A stretch of DNA of 5,284 nucleotides from JAEMQF01 sp049297615 (lineage in GTDB: Bacteria; Pseudomonadota; Gammaproteobacteria; Burkholderiales; Burkholderiaceae_C): assembly GCA_049297615.1 (NCBI GenBank), contig JBAQUQ010000223.1, positions 1-5,284 of the forward strand, written 5' to 3'. The position numbers were made by a program, and so were the translations under genes. Under the pieces are notes generated by a model. The model had not been told where the DNA came from, searched no databases, and was given only the letters and a program-made list of their open reading frames with translations. Positions within the stretch are counted from its first letter, which is position 1, and each line of letters starts with the position of its first letter. Shown here one piece after another: positions 1-5,284 of the stretch.

Positions 1-1012
1 GGGCAGCGTAGCCCTCGCGCGGCCCGCGCCGACGGCGGCATTGGCAATGCCCGAACCGGCAGCGTCGCTCGCGCAGCCGCTGCCCCATGCTTCGCCGACG
101 ATTCGCAAGCTCGCGCGCGAACTGGGCGTGCCCCTGGCTGAGGTCAGCGGCAGTGGCCCGAAGGGACGCATCACCCAGGACGACGTACAGAATTTCGTCA
201 AGGGGGTGATGGCCGGCGCGACCAAGACCCAGGCCCAACTTGCCAAGGCCCCGGGCGGCGCCACGGCGGGCGGCGCGTTCCCCGGCCTGCTGCCCTGGCC
301 GCAGATCGATTTCAGCAAGTTCGGCAGCGTGCAACGCAAGGATCTCACGCGCATCAGGAAGATCAGTGGCGCGAACCTGCATCGCAACTGGGTGATCATT
401 CCCCATGTCACGAATCACGACGACGCCGACATCACCGATCTCGAAGCGTTTCGGGTGCAGCTCAACAAGGAATACGAAAAGTCAGGCGTCAAGGTGACGA
501 TGCTGGCCTTTCTGATCAAGGCCTCGGTCGCGGCGCTGAAGAAATTTCCCGAATTCAACGCCTCCCTCGACGGCGACCAGATCGTCTACAAACAATATTT
601 CAACATCGGCTTTGCCGCCGATACGCCCAACGGCCTGATGGTTCCAGTGGTGAAAGACGCCGACACCAAGGGTGTGCTGCAGATCGGCGCCGAGATGAAC
701 GATCTGGCCGCCAAGGCGCGCGAGGGCAAGTTGTCGCCCGGCGAGATGAGCGGCGGGTGCTTCTCGATTTCGTCGCTGGGCGGCATCGGCGGGCGCTACT
801 TCACGCCCATCATCAATGCCCCCGAGGTCGCGATCCTGGGGGTGTGCCGGCACGCCACCGAACCGCGCTGGGACGGCAAGGGATTCGCACCGCGCCTGAT
901 TCTGCCCTTGTCGCTGAGCTGGGACCACCGCGTCATCGACGGCGCCGCGGCGGCACGATTCAACGCCTTTCTCGGCGCCGTCCTGGCGGATTTCCGCCGC
1001 GTATTGCTGTGA
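1..1012 (+). CDS. aceF: Pyruvate dehydrogenase E2, dihydrolipoamide acetyltransferase (5' partial)
   Basis: This is the C-terminal part of the E2 core subunit of the cytoplasmic pyruvate dehydrogenase complex, which transfers the acetyl group from lipoyl-lysine to CoA. The frame is open from base 2, with no stop, through an Ala/Pro-rich linker. A peripheral subunit-binding domain follows (about 86-211, with PTIRKLARELGV and GSGPKGRI), then a second Ala/Gly-rich linker, then the catalytic acetyltransferase domain (about 310-1009). That domain carries FSISSLGGIGG near 761-793 and the active-site motif DHRVIDG at 923-943, where His (926-928) and Asp (938-940) are the family's catalytic residues. 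The protein ends normally for the family, 22 residues after that motif. The TTG at 41 is not a credible start because it lies inside the linker; the true start and the lipoyl domain(s) lie upstream. A glycine-rich SSLGGIGG and the IIPHVTNHDDADITDLE stretch favour pyruvate over 2-oxoglutarate E2, and the E3 gene close downstream agrees. Confidence 0.95.
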   Translation, partial: GSVALARPAPTAALAMPEPAASLAQPLPHASPTIRKLARELGVPLAEVSGSGPKGRITQDDVQNFVKGVMAGATKTQAQLAKAPGGATAGGAFPGLLPWPQIDFSKFGSVQRKDLTRIRKISGANLHRNWVIIPHVTNHDDADITDLEAFRVQLNKEYEKSGVKVTMLAFLIKASVAALKKFPEFNASLDGDQIVYKQYFNIGFAADTPNGLMVPVVKDADTKGVLQIGAEMNDLAAKAREGKLSPGEMSGGCFSISSLGGIGGRYFTPIINAPEVAILGVCRHATEPRWDGKGFAPRLILPLSLSWDHRVIDGAAAARFNAFLGAVLADFRRVLL

Positions 1013-1016
1013 GGGC
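1011..1016 (+). promoter_or_regulatory. Ribosome binding site of the BPH gene
   Basis: GAGGGC lies about 6-7 bases before the ATG at 1023 and overlaps the aceF stop codon (TGA, 1010-1012). The spacing is good for a Shine-Dalgarno site. It supports the ATG at 1023 as the start and implies that ribosomes finishing aceF are close to this initiation site. Confidence 0.6.
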
Positions 1017-1022
1017 GGCACG

Positions 1023-1604
1023 ATGACCACGGTGGTGGTCGTGCGCAAGGGCGATATGGCGGCGATCGCCGCCGACAGCCTCGTGACTTTCGGCGACACG
1101 CGCCTGGCGCATGGCTACGAAGCCAACGAGAAGTTGTTCCGCTGCGGCAACTCTTGGATCGGCATGGCCGGGACCACGGCGCATTTTCCGGTGCTGCGCA
1201 AGGCCTTGTCGGCCCTGCCTGCGAAATCGCTGAAGCTGCAGTCGCGCGACGATGTGTTCGACACTTTCCTCGAGCTTCACCCCAAGCTCAAGGAGAGTTA
1301 TTTCCTCAACACCAAGGAAGAAGACGCCGACCCGTACGAGAGTTCGCAATTCACCGCCCTGATCGCCAACCCTTCGGGCATCTACGCGGTTTATTCGTAC
1401 CGCGAAGTGTTCGAATTCGACCGCTTCTGGGGAATCGGCACCGGCCGTGCGTTTGCGCTGGGCGCCATCTACGCGGCCTACGACAAAGTCAAGTCGGCGC
1501 GCGAGCTGGCCGAGTTGGGTGTGCGCGCCGGCTGCGAATTCGACAAGAACTCCGGTGGGCCGGTGCGTGCCCACACCATCAAGCTGAAAGTCCGCCTGCC
1601 ATGA
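1023..1604 (+). CDS. Betaproteobacteria proteasome homologue (BPH), HslV-like N-terminal threonine peptidase
   Basis: This is a 193-residue Ntn-hydrolase of the proteasome/HslV superfamily. It starts MTTVVVVRKG, matching HslV, whose mature chain begins TTIVSVRR. Removal of Met1 would expose Thr as the nucleophile without a propeptide. Counting that Thr as 1, Asp17 (AADS) is in place, Lys36 (NEKLF) is the likely counterpart of the catalytic Lys33, and GMAGTT follows, like HslV GFAGGT. Further on are GIGTGRAFALGA (precursor 137-148) and FDKNSGG (173-179), which resemble proteasome GSG and RDxxSGG. An acidic stretch, KEEDADPYE (98-106), lies mid-protein. The family is known from Thiobacillus denitrificans and Cupriavidus metallidurans as a tetradecameric double ring with an acidic cavity, an elongated pore loop and no known partner ATPase. 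The gene lies between aceF and lpdA, 10 bases after aceF and overlapping lpdA. It differs from HslV in the acidic insertion and the SGG motif, and no hslU is present here. Its substrate is unknown. Confidence 0.88.
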   Translation: MTTVVVVRKGDMAAIAADSLVTFGDTRLAHGYEANEKLFRCGNSWIGMAGTTAHFPVLRKALSALPAKSLKLQSRDDVFDTFLELHPKLKESYFLNTKEEDADPYESSQFTALIANPSGIYAVYSYREVFEFDRFWGIGTGRAFALGAIYAAYDKVKSARELAELGVRAGCEFDKNSGGPVRAHTIKLKVRLP

Positions 1605-3079
1605 TGCCAATGCCAACAGCTTCGAACGACCGCGGCAGCGTCGACCTGGAATGCGATCTGCTCGTGCTCGGCGCCGGGCCTGCGGGATATTCGGCGGCGT
1701 TTCGCGCCGCCGACCTGGGGCTCCGGACGGTGCTGGTGGAGCGCTACGCCACGCTCGGCGGAGTCTGCCTGAACGTGGGCTGCATTCCGTCCAAGGCGCT
1801 GTTGCATGTGGCTTCAGTGATGGACGAGGCGAAGCATTTCGCTGCATTGGGCGTGGCGTTCGCAGAACCGGCGGTGGACCTGGCCAAGCTGAAAGCGCAC
1901 AAGGACAAAGTGGTCGGCAAGTTGACCGCCGGCCTGGGCGCGATGGCCAAGATGCGAAAGGTGACGGTGGTGCACGGCAGCGGCGAATTCGCCGACCCCC
2001 TGCATCTGCGGGTGAAACGCGCCGACGGTGCCACGCAAACGATTCGCTTCCAGCGCGCCATCATTGCGGCGGGCTCGCAGGCGATGAAGCTGCCGTTTCT
2101 GCCGCAGGACGATCCGCGCATCGTGACCAGCACCGGCGCGCTCGAGCTGCGCCAGCGTCCCAAGCGTGTCCTCATCGTCGGTGGCGGCATCATCGGGCTC
2201 GAGATGGGCACGGTGTATTCCACGCTCGGTGCACGCCTGGACGTGGTCGAAATGCTGGAGGGCCTGATGCTCGGCGCCGACCGAGACCTGGTCCATGTCT
2301 GGCAGAAGATGAACGCGCCGCGCTTCGACCACATCATGCTCAAGACGAAGACGGTGGGCGCGCAGGCAGGCCCCGACGGAATCTTGATGAGCTTCGAGGG
2401 CGAGGCTGCGCCGAGCCAGCCGCAGCTCTACGACATGGTGCTGCAAGCGGTGGGACGCTCACCCAATGGCCACAAGATCGGCGCCGACAAGGCCGGCGTG
2501 CTCGTCAGTGAGCGCGGCTTCATCGCTGTGGACGCTCAGATGCGCAGCAATGTCGCGCATATCTTCGCGGTCGGCGACGTCGTCGGCCAGCCCATGCTCG
2601 CCCACAAGGCGGTGCACGAAGCGCATGTCGCCGCCGAAGTGGCGGCCGGCGAGCACTTGGGCGATGCACAGCTGCAGCGCAGCACCTTCGACGCGCGCGT
2701 CATCCCCAATGTGGCCTATACCGATCCGGAAGTCGCCTGGGTCGGCGTGACTCAGGACGAGGCCCAGGCCAGGGGCCTGAAGGTCAGGAAGGGCCTGTTT
2801 CCGTGGGCGGCTTCAGGGCGCGCCATTGCCAACGGACGCGACGAGGGTTTTACCAAGCTCCTGTTCAGCGAAGAGACGCACAAAATAGTCGGTGGGGGCA
2901 TTGTCGGAACTCATGCCGGCGATTTGATCGGCGAGATCGCCCTGGCGATCGAGATGGGCGCCGACGCGGTGGACATCGGCAAGACGATTCACCCGCATCC
3001 GACGCTCGGCGAAAGCATCGGTTTGGCGGCCGAAGCCTTCGAAGGAACTTGTACCGACCTGCCGCCTCCGCGACGCTAG
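1601..3079 (+). CDS. lpdA: Dihydrolipoyl dehydrogenase, E3 of the pyruvate dehydrogenase complex
   Basis: This 492-residue FAD-dependent disulfide oxidoreductase reoxidises dihydrolipoyl groups with NAD+ in the PDH complex. The FAD-binding motif LGAGPAG is at residues 23-29. The redox disulfide is Cys56-Cys61 in GGVCLNVGCIPSK. The NAD-binding GGGIIGLEMG starts at 194. A second FAD contact, IFAVGDVVG, follows. The C-terminal HPHPTLGES supplies the catalytic pair His466 and Glu471 at the dimer interface. All key residues are present, so the enzyme should be active. The start at 1601 was chosen because its ATG overlaps the TGA of the BPH gene. The frame stays open back to 1154, but that part overlies the BPH gene. 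ATGs at 1604 and 1610 are alternatives that change only the MMPMP leader. The Shine-Dalgarno sequence is weak (GAAAG near 1586-1590), so translational coupling is likely. No N-terminal lipoyl domain is present, whereas many betaproteobacterial PDH E3 proteins carry one. Confidence 0.95.
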   Translation: MMPMPTASNDRGSVDLECDLLVLGAGPAGYSAAFRAADLGLRTVLVERYATLGGVCLNVGCIPSKALLHVASVMDEAKHFAALGVAFAEPAVDLAKLKAHKDKVVGKLTAGLGAMAKMRKVTVVHGSGEFADPLHLRVKRADGATQTIRFQRAIIAAGSQAMKLPFLPQDDPRIVTSTGALELRQRPKRVLIVGGGIIGLEMGTVYSTLGARLDVVEMLEGLMLGADRDLVHVWQKMNAPRFDHIMLKTKTVGAQAGPDGILMSFEGEAAPSQPQLYDMVLQAVGRSPNGHKIGADKAGVLVSERGFIAVDAQMRSNVAHIFAVGDVVGQPMLAHKAVHEAHVAAEVAAGEHLGDAQLQRSTFDARVIPNVAYTDPEVAWVGVTQDEAQARGLKVRKGLFPWAASGRAIANGRDEGFTKLLFSEETHKIVGGGIVGTHAGDLIGEIALAIEMGADAVDIGKTIHPHPTLGESIGLAAEAFEGTCTDLPPPRR

Positions 3080-3117
3080 CGGCGTGCCTGGCTTTGGATC
3101 GGGCGCGCGCCTTGTCC

Positions 3118-3150
3118 GGCAGATTCGGCGCGGCGGATGTGGCAGATTCG
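3118..3150 (+). repeat. 10-bp direct repeat GGCAGATTCG in the lpdA-lapD spacer
   Basis: GGCAGATTCG occurs at 3118-3127 and again at 3141-3150, 23 bp apart start to start, or just over two helical turns. Both copies lie in the 153-bp non-coding gap upstream of the lapD-like gene. The spacing would suit a pair of regulator sites on one face of the helix, but no regulator is recognised and chance is possible. Apart from this repeat and the start of a possible leader ORF, no clear sigma70 promoter or terminator is visible in 3080-3232. Confidence 0.5.
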
Positions 3151-3209
3151 ATGGCGCGTCGGTTCCGCTGCGCCGAGTTCCTTGCCAAGTATGTGTCGGA
3201 AGGTTTCCA

Positions 3210-3242
3210 ATGGGCGTCATCATGAGGCGCCTATGTCCCTGA
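3210..3242 (+). other. Possible ten-codon leader ORF overlapping the lapD start
   Basis: An ATG at 3210 opens a short frame encoding MGVIMRRLCP that ends at TGA 3240-3242, just inside the lapD coding region. It has its own Shine-Dalgarno-like GGAAGG at 3198-3203 with a 6-base spacer, a better match than the site in front of lapD itself. If translated it could couple to or compete with lapD initiation at 3233. There is no independent evidence of expression, and the peptide shows no known attenuator signature. Confidence 0.2.
3224..3227 (+). promoter_or_regulatory. Ribosome binding site deciding the lapD start
   Basis: GAGG lies five bases before the ATG at 3233. That ATG begins MSLIRQIW, the conserved start of LapD-type proteins, directly followed by the first membrane helix. 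The upstream in-frame ATG at 3137 would add 32 residues of unrelated sequence, with no comparable Shine-Dalgarno site and no family match. Confidence 0.6.
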
Positions 3243-5161
3243 TCCGTCAAATCTGGCTCTTGCTGTTGGCCACGCTCATGCTGGCACTGTTGGGCAGTGT
3301 CAGCGTCAACGTCGACAGCTCGCGCAGCTACCTCCAGGCCCAACTGAGCAACAAGAACAGCGACAACGCCGATTCGCTGGCCTTGCTCCTGTCGCACCAA
3401 CTGGGCGATGCGCAGGCCATGAACCAGGCGATGGCAGCGCTGTTCGAAACGGGTTCCTACCGCAGCATTCGGCTCATCGGGCAGGACGGCACGGTGTGGT
3501 TCGAGCGTGAGGGAACGGCGACGCCTTGGCACGCGCCGGATTGGTTTGTCGAATGGGTTCGGCTCGAAGTGCGGCCCGGCGTCGCGCCGGTCAGCGATGG
3601 CGCGCGCGATATCGGCAGCGTCGAGGTTCAAGGACACACCGCGTATCTGCACGACGAACTCTGGCTCGCCAGCCAGCGCTCTGCCGTGGCCCTGGCCTTG
3701 GTCGGCGCTCTGGCGGCGCTGTTCGCGATGCTTGGCGTGATGCGCCTGCGCGCGCCCATCGATGCCGTGGTGGAGCAGGCGCGCGCCTTGGAGCGCGGCG
3801 AGTACTTGACCTTGAGTGAACCGCGCACTCCGGAGTTGCGCCGCCTCACGCGCGCCATGAATTCAATGGTGGCGCGCCTGGAACAAGTCTTCGAAGCGCA
3901 ATCGGCTCAGGTCGATGCGCTGCGCCGCCAGGCCAATTGCGACACCCTGACCGGTTTGGCGAATCGATCGCATTTCCTGGGCCAGTTGACGGTGGCCTTG
4001 CAGCGCGACGACGGCACGGCCTACGGTGGCCTGGTCCTGCTGCGCGCGATCGACCTGGCCGAAGTGAACCACACGCTCGGCCACGCCGCCACAGACCGGC
4101 TGCTGGTGGCAATCGCCCATGTGTTGCAGGCCTACACGCAGCGAGGTCACGGCTGCCTTGTGGGGCGGCTCAACGGCTCCGATTTTGCGCTCGCCCTGCC
4201 GGTGGGTGGAATGTCGCACGAGACGGCGCGAGCCCTGGCCGCGGCGCTGCGCGCCGCATTGCCGGCATTCGGATCGAACATCGACATCGCATTCGGTGCC
4301 GTGGAGATTTCGCGCACCGTGTCGATGGCTGAATTGATGAACGCTGCCGATATGGCTCTGGCGCGCGCTGAAGCGTGCGGCGGATTTGCCGTGGAAGTCG
4401 AGGGTGAAATGCCGGCCGTGGCCGTGGGCCTGGGCGAGGCAGCATGGCGTGCGCACATCCAGGCGGCGCTTGCGGCAGGCCGATTGCAGTTGGGCGAGGT
4501 TCCGGTCATGGCGCCGGGCAACCGCTTGATCCACATCGAATGCCCATTGCGCCTGCAGCTCGAGCCACAGGGCCCCTACGAAGTGGCTGCGCGATGGCTT
4601 CCCCTGGCAATGCGCGGGCGCTTGACCTCGCTCATCGATATCACGGCGGTGACGAGTGCGCTGGGCAGAATCGGCACTGACGGACGTGCGCGCTGCATCG
4701 ATGTCTCGGCGGCGTCGCTCGCCGACATCGAATTCATTCCCAAGCTCAGGGCCGTGGTGGTGCAGTTTCCGCGTGCGGCCAAGCAGTTGTGGATCGCTGT
4801 AAGCGAAAGCGCTGCGATCGAACAGTTCGCCCGCGTTCGCGAGCTGTCACGGCAGCTGCGCCCGAGCGGCGCGATGCTGGGACTGGACCACGCGGGAAAT
4901 CGCCTGTCGCAGATCGACCGTCTGCTCGATGCGGGCCTGGACTTCGTCAAGCTCGACAGTTCGGTGACGATGGGTGTTGCCGCCAACGCCAGCCGCGCGG
5001 CTTATATCGGCAGCGTCGTCGCCATGTTGCGCGGTGTCTCGATCGGCGTCTACGCCGAGGGGGTCAACGACCCGGCCGATGCGAACTCGCTGCATGAACT
5101 CGGTATCGACGGGCTTTCGGGTGCGGCGGCTTGCCTGACCGCCGAAGCCTTGGCGGTCTAG
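3233..5161 (+). CDS. lapD: LapD-like inner-membrane c-di-GMP receptor (LapD/MoxY N domain, HAMP, degenerate GGDEF and EAL)
   Basis: This is a 642-residue signalling protein. Domains in order: membrane helix 1 (about 6-27), a periplasmic LapD/MoxY-type domain (about 28-148, with AALFETGSYRSIRL, APDWFVEW and PGVAPVSDG), helix 2 (about 151-170), HAMP (about 170-222), GGDEF (about 232-390, with DTLTGLANRSHF) and EAL (about 400-640). The GGDEF signature is NGSDF (314-318), with no RxxD inhibitory site just before it, so cyclase activity is not expected. The EAL signature is ECP (436-438). The usual Asn is Asp490, the DDFG motif reads DHAG (552-555), and the final QG is SG (629-630). Glu436, Arg440, Glu525, Lys573 and Glu609 remain. 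Phosphodiesterase activity is therefore unlikely. In Pseudomonas, LapD binds c-di-GMP and sequesters the periplasmic protease LapG, controlling adhesin release. No lapG, adhesin or type I secretion gene is in the window. The gene lies 153 bp after lpdA and may have its own promoter. Assignment to the LapD architecture is strong; the specific role is uncertain. Confidence 0.85.
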   Translation: MSLIRQIWLLLLATLMLALLGSVSVNVDSSRSYLQAQLSNKNSDNADSLALLLSHQLGDAQAMNQAMAALFETGSYRSIRLIGQDGTVWFEREGTATPWHAPDWFVEWVRLEVRPGVAPVSDGARDIGSVEVQGHTAYLHDELWLASQRSAVALALVGALAALFAMLGVMRLRAPIDAVVEQARALERGEYLTLSEPRTPELRRLTRAMNSMVARLEQVFEAQSAQVDALRRQANCDTLTGLANRSHFLGQLTVALQRDDGTAYGGLVLLRAIDLAEVNHTLGHAATDRLLVAIAHVLQAYTQRGHGCLVGRLNGSDFALALPVGGMSHETARALAAALRAALPAFGSNIDIAFGAVEISRTVSMAELMNAADMALARAEACGGFAVEVEGEMPAVAVGLGEAAWRAHIQAALAAGRLQLGEVPVMAPGNRLIHIECPLRLQLEPQGPYEVAARWLPLAMRGRLTSLIDITAVTSALGRIGTDGRARCIDVSAASLADIEFIPKLRAVVVQFPRAAKQLWIAVSESAAIEQFARVRELSRQLRPSGAMLGLDHAGNRLSQIDRLLDAGLDFVKLDSSVTMGVAANASRAAYIGSVVAMLRGVSIGVYAEGVNDPADANSLHELGIDGLSGAAACLTAEALAV

Positions 5162-5199
5162 GCCGAACTTTGATGCCCCGGCAAACGTAAGTCCTTGAT

Positions 5200-5227
5200 A
5201 CCGCAGCGATTGCGCGATCGCAGCGGT
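5200..5227. terminator. Imperfect hairpin between convergent genes, candidate bidirectional terminator
   Basis: The arms ACCGCAGCGAT (5200-5210) and ATCGCAGCGGT (5217-5227) can pair over 11 positions with one A-A mismatch around the loop TGCGCG. The hairpin lies 38 bases after the lapD stop and 5 bases beyond the stop of the apparent minus-strand gene, a natural place for a shared terminator. Neither side has a convincing run of T (only TTT after GGGG on the + strand), so intrinsic termination may be weak. Confidence 0.45.
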
Positions 5228-5232
5228 GGGGT

Positions 5233-5284
5233 TTACTGGGAACAGTTGGGTGTCAGGTTGAGCAACTCGAACGCCTTGGCCTGG
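5233..5284 (-). CDS. C-terminal end of an unidentified convergent gene (partial)
   Basis: Read on the minus strand from the right edge, the frame gives 16 codons ending in LNLTPNCSQ and then TAA (5233-5235). Fourteen of the 16 codons end in G or C, as in the real genes of this window, and a hairpin lies just beyond the stop. These points suggest the tail of a real gene running toward lapD, but 16 codons are too few to name a family. A gene of a lapD-associated secretion system is one possibility, but nothing in these residues proves it. Confidence 0.4.
   Translation of the reverse strand, partial: QAKAFELLNLTPNCSQ

Noticed and set aside
41..43. TTG at 41 as the start of the E2 protein
   Set aside because: The frame is open back to base 2, and the TTG lies inside an Ala/Pro-rich linker just ahead of the subunit-binding domain, so the gene continues upstream.
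1154..1600. N-terminal extension of lpdA beginning at 1154 (641-residue form)
   Set aside because: The extra 149 residues overlie the BPH gene in another frame, are rich in Arg and low in structure, and match no E3 domain; the ATG at 1601 fits the family.
1023..1604. BPH gene as ordinary HslV
   Set aside because: The start resembles HslV, but the acidic insertion, the FDKNSGG motif and the absence of an adjacent hslU fit BPH better.
960..1847. 295-codon minus-strand frame across the aceF-BPH-lpdA junctions
   Set aside because: It is antisense to three well-supported genes, Arg-rich, and typical of shadow frames in high-GC DNA.
3102..3111. Perfect palindrome GGCGCGCGCC after lpdA as a terminator
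   Set aside because: It leaves no loop, is made only of G and C, has no T-run after it, and is expected by chance in such GC-rich sequence.
3182..3210. TTGCCA and TTCCAA with a 17-base spacer as a sigma70 promoter for lapD
   Set aside because: The -10 match is poor and overlaps the proposed leader start, so it cannot be supported.
3137..3232. Longer lapD start at 3137
   Set aside because: It adds 32 residues with no family match and lacks a good ribosome site, while 3233 has GAGG at five bases and begins with the conserved MSLI.
3863..4534. 223-codon minus-strand frame inside the lapD-like gene
   Set aside because: It is antisense to conserved GGDEF/EAL coding sequence, with no recognisable domain or ribosome site.

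Overview
The window is high-GC, densely coding DNA with strong G/C preference at third codon positions. It most likely comes from a betaproteobacterium of the Burkholderiales type. The main reason is a proteasome-fold protease that matches the Betaproteobacteria proteasome homologue (BPH) family. The pyruvate dehydrogenase (PDH) E2 and E3 proteins and a LapD-type receptor fit the same group. No genus can be assigned from the sequence alone.

Positions 1-3079 are the distal part of a PDH operon on the + strand. First comes the 3' part of the E2 gene (aceF), whose lipoyl-domain end lies upstream of the window. Ten bases later comes the 193-residue BPH gene. The E3 gene (lpdA) follows, and its ATG overlaps the BPH stop codon. 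E2 and E3 are core PDH subunits, so the protease is physically and probably translationally embedded between two subunits of a central metabolic complex. This is the most notable feature of the window.

Positions 3080-3232 are a non-coding spacer. It holds a 10-bp direct repeat, and a possible ten-codon leader ORF begins near its end. Positions 3233-5161 encode a 642-residue inner-membrane protein of the LapD type: a LapD/MoxY-like periplasmic domain between two membrane helices, then HAMP, GGDEF and EAL domains. Both enzymatic motifs are degenerate, so it is probably a c-di-GMP receptor or a diverged signalling protein. The tryptophan that contacts the protease LapG in Pseudomonas LapD appears to be alanine here.

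Positions 5162-5284 hold an imperfect hairpin and, on the - strand, what looks like the last 16 codons of a convergent gene that enters from the right edge. No tRNA, rRNA, CRISPR array or mobile element was seen.
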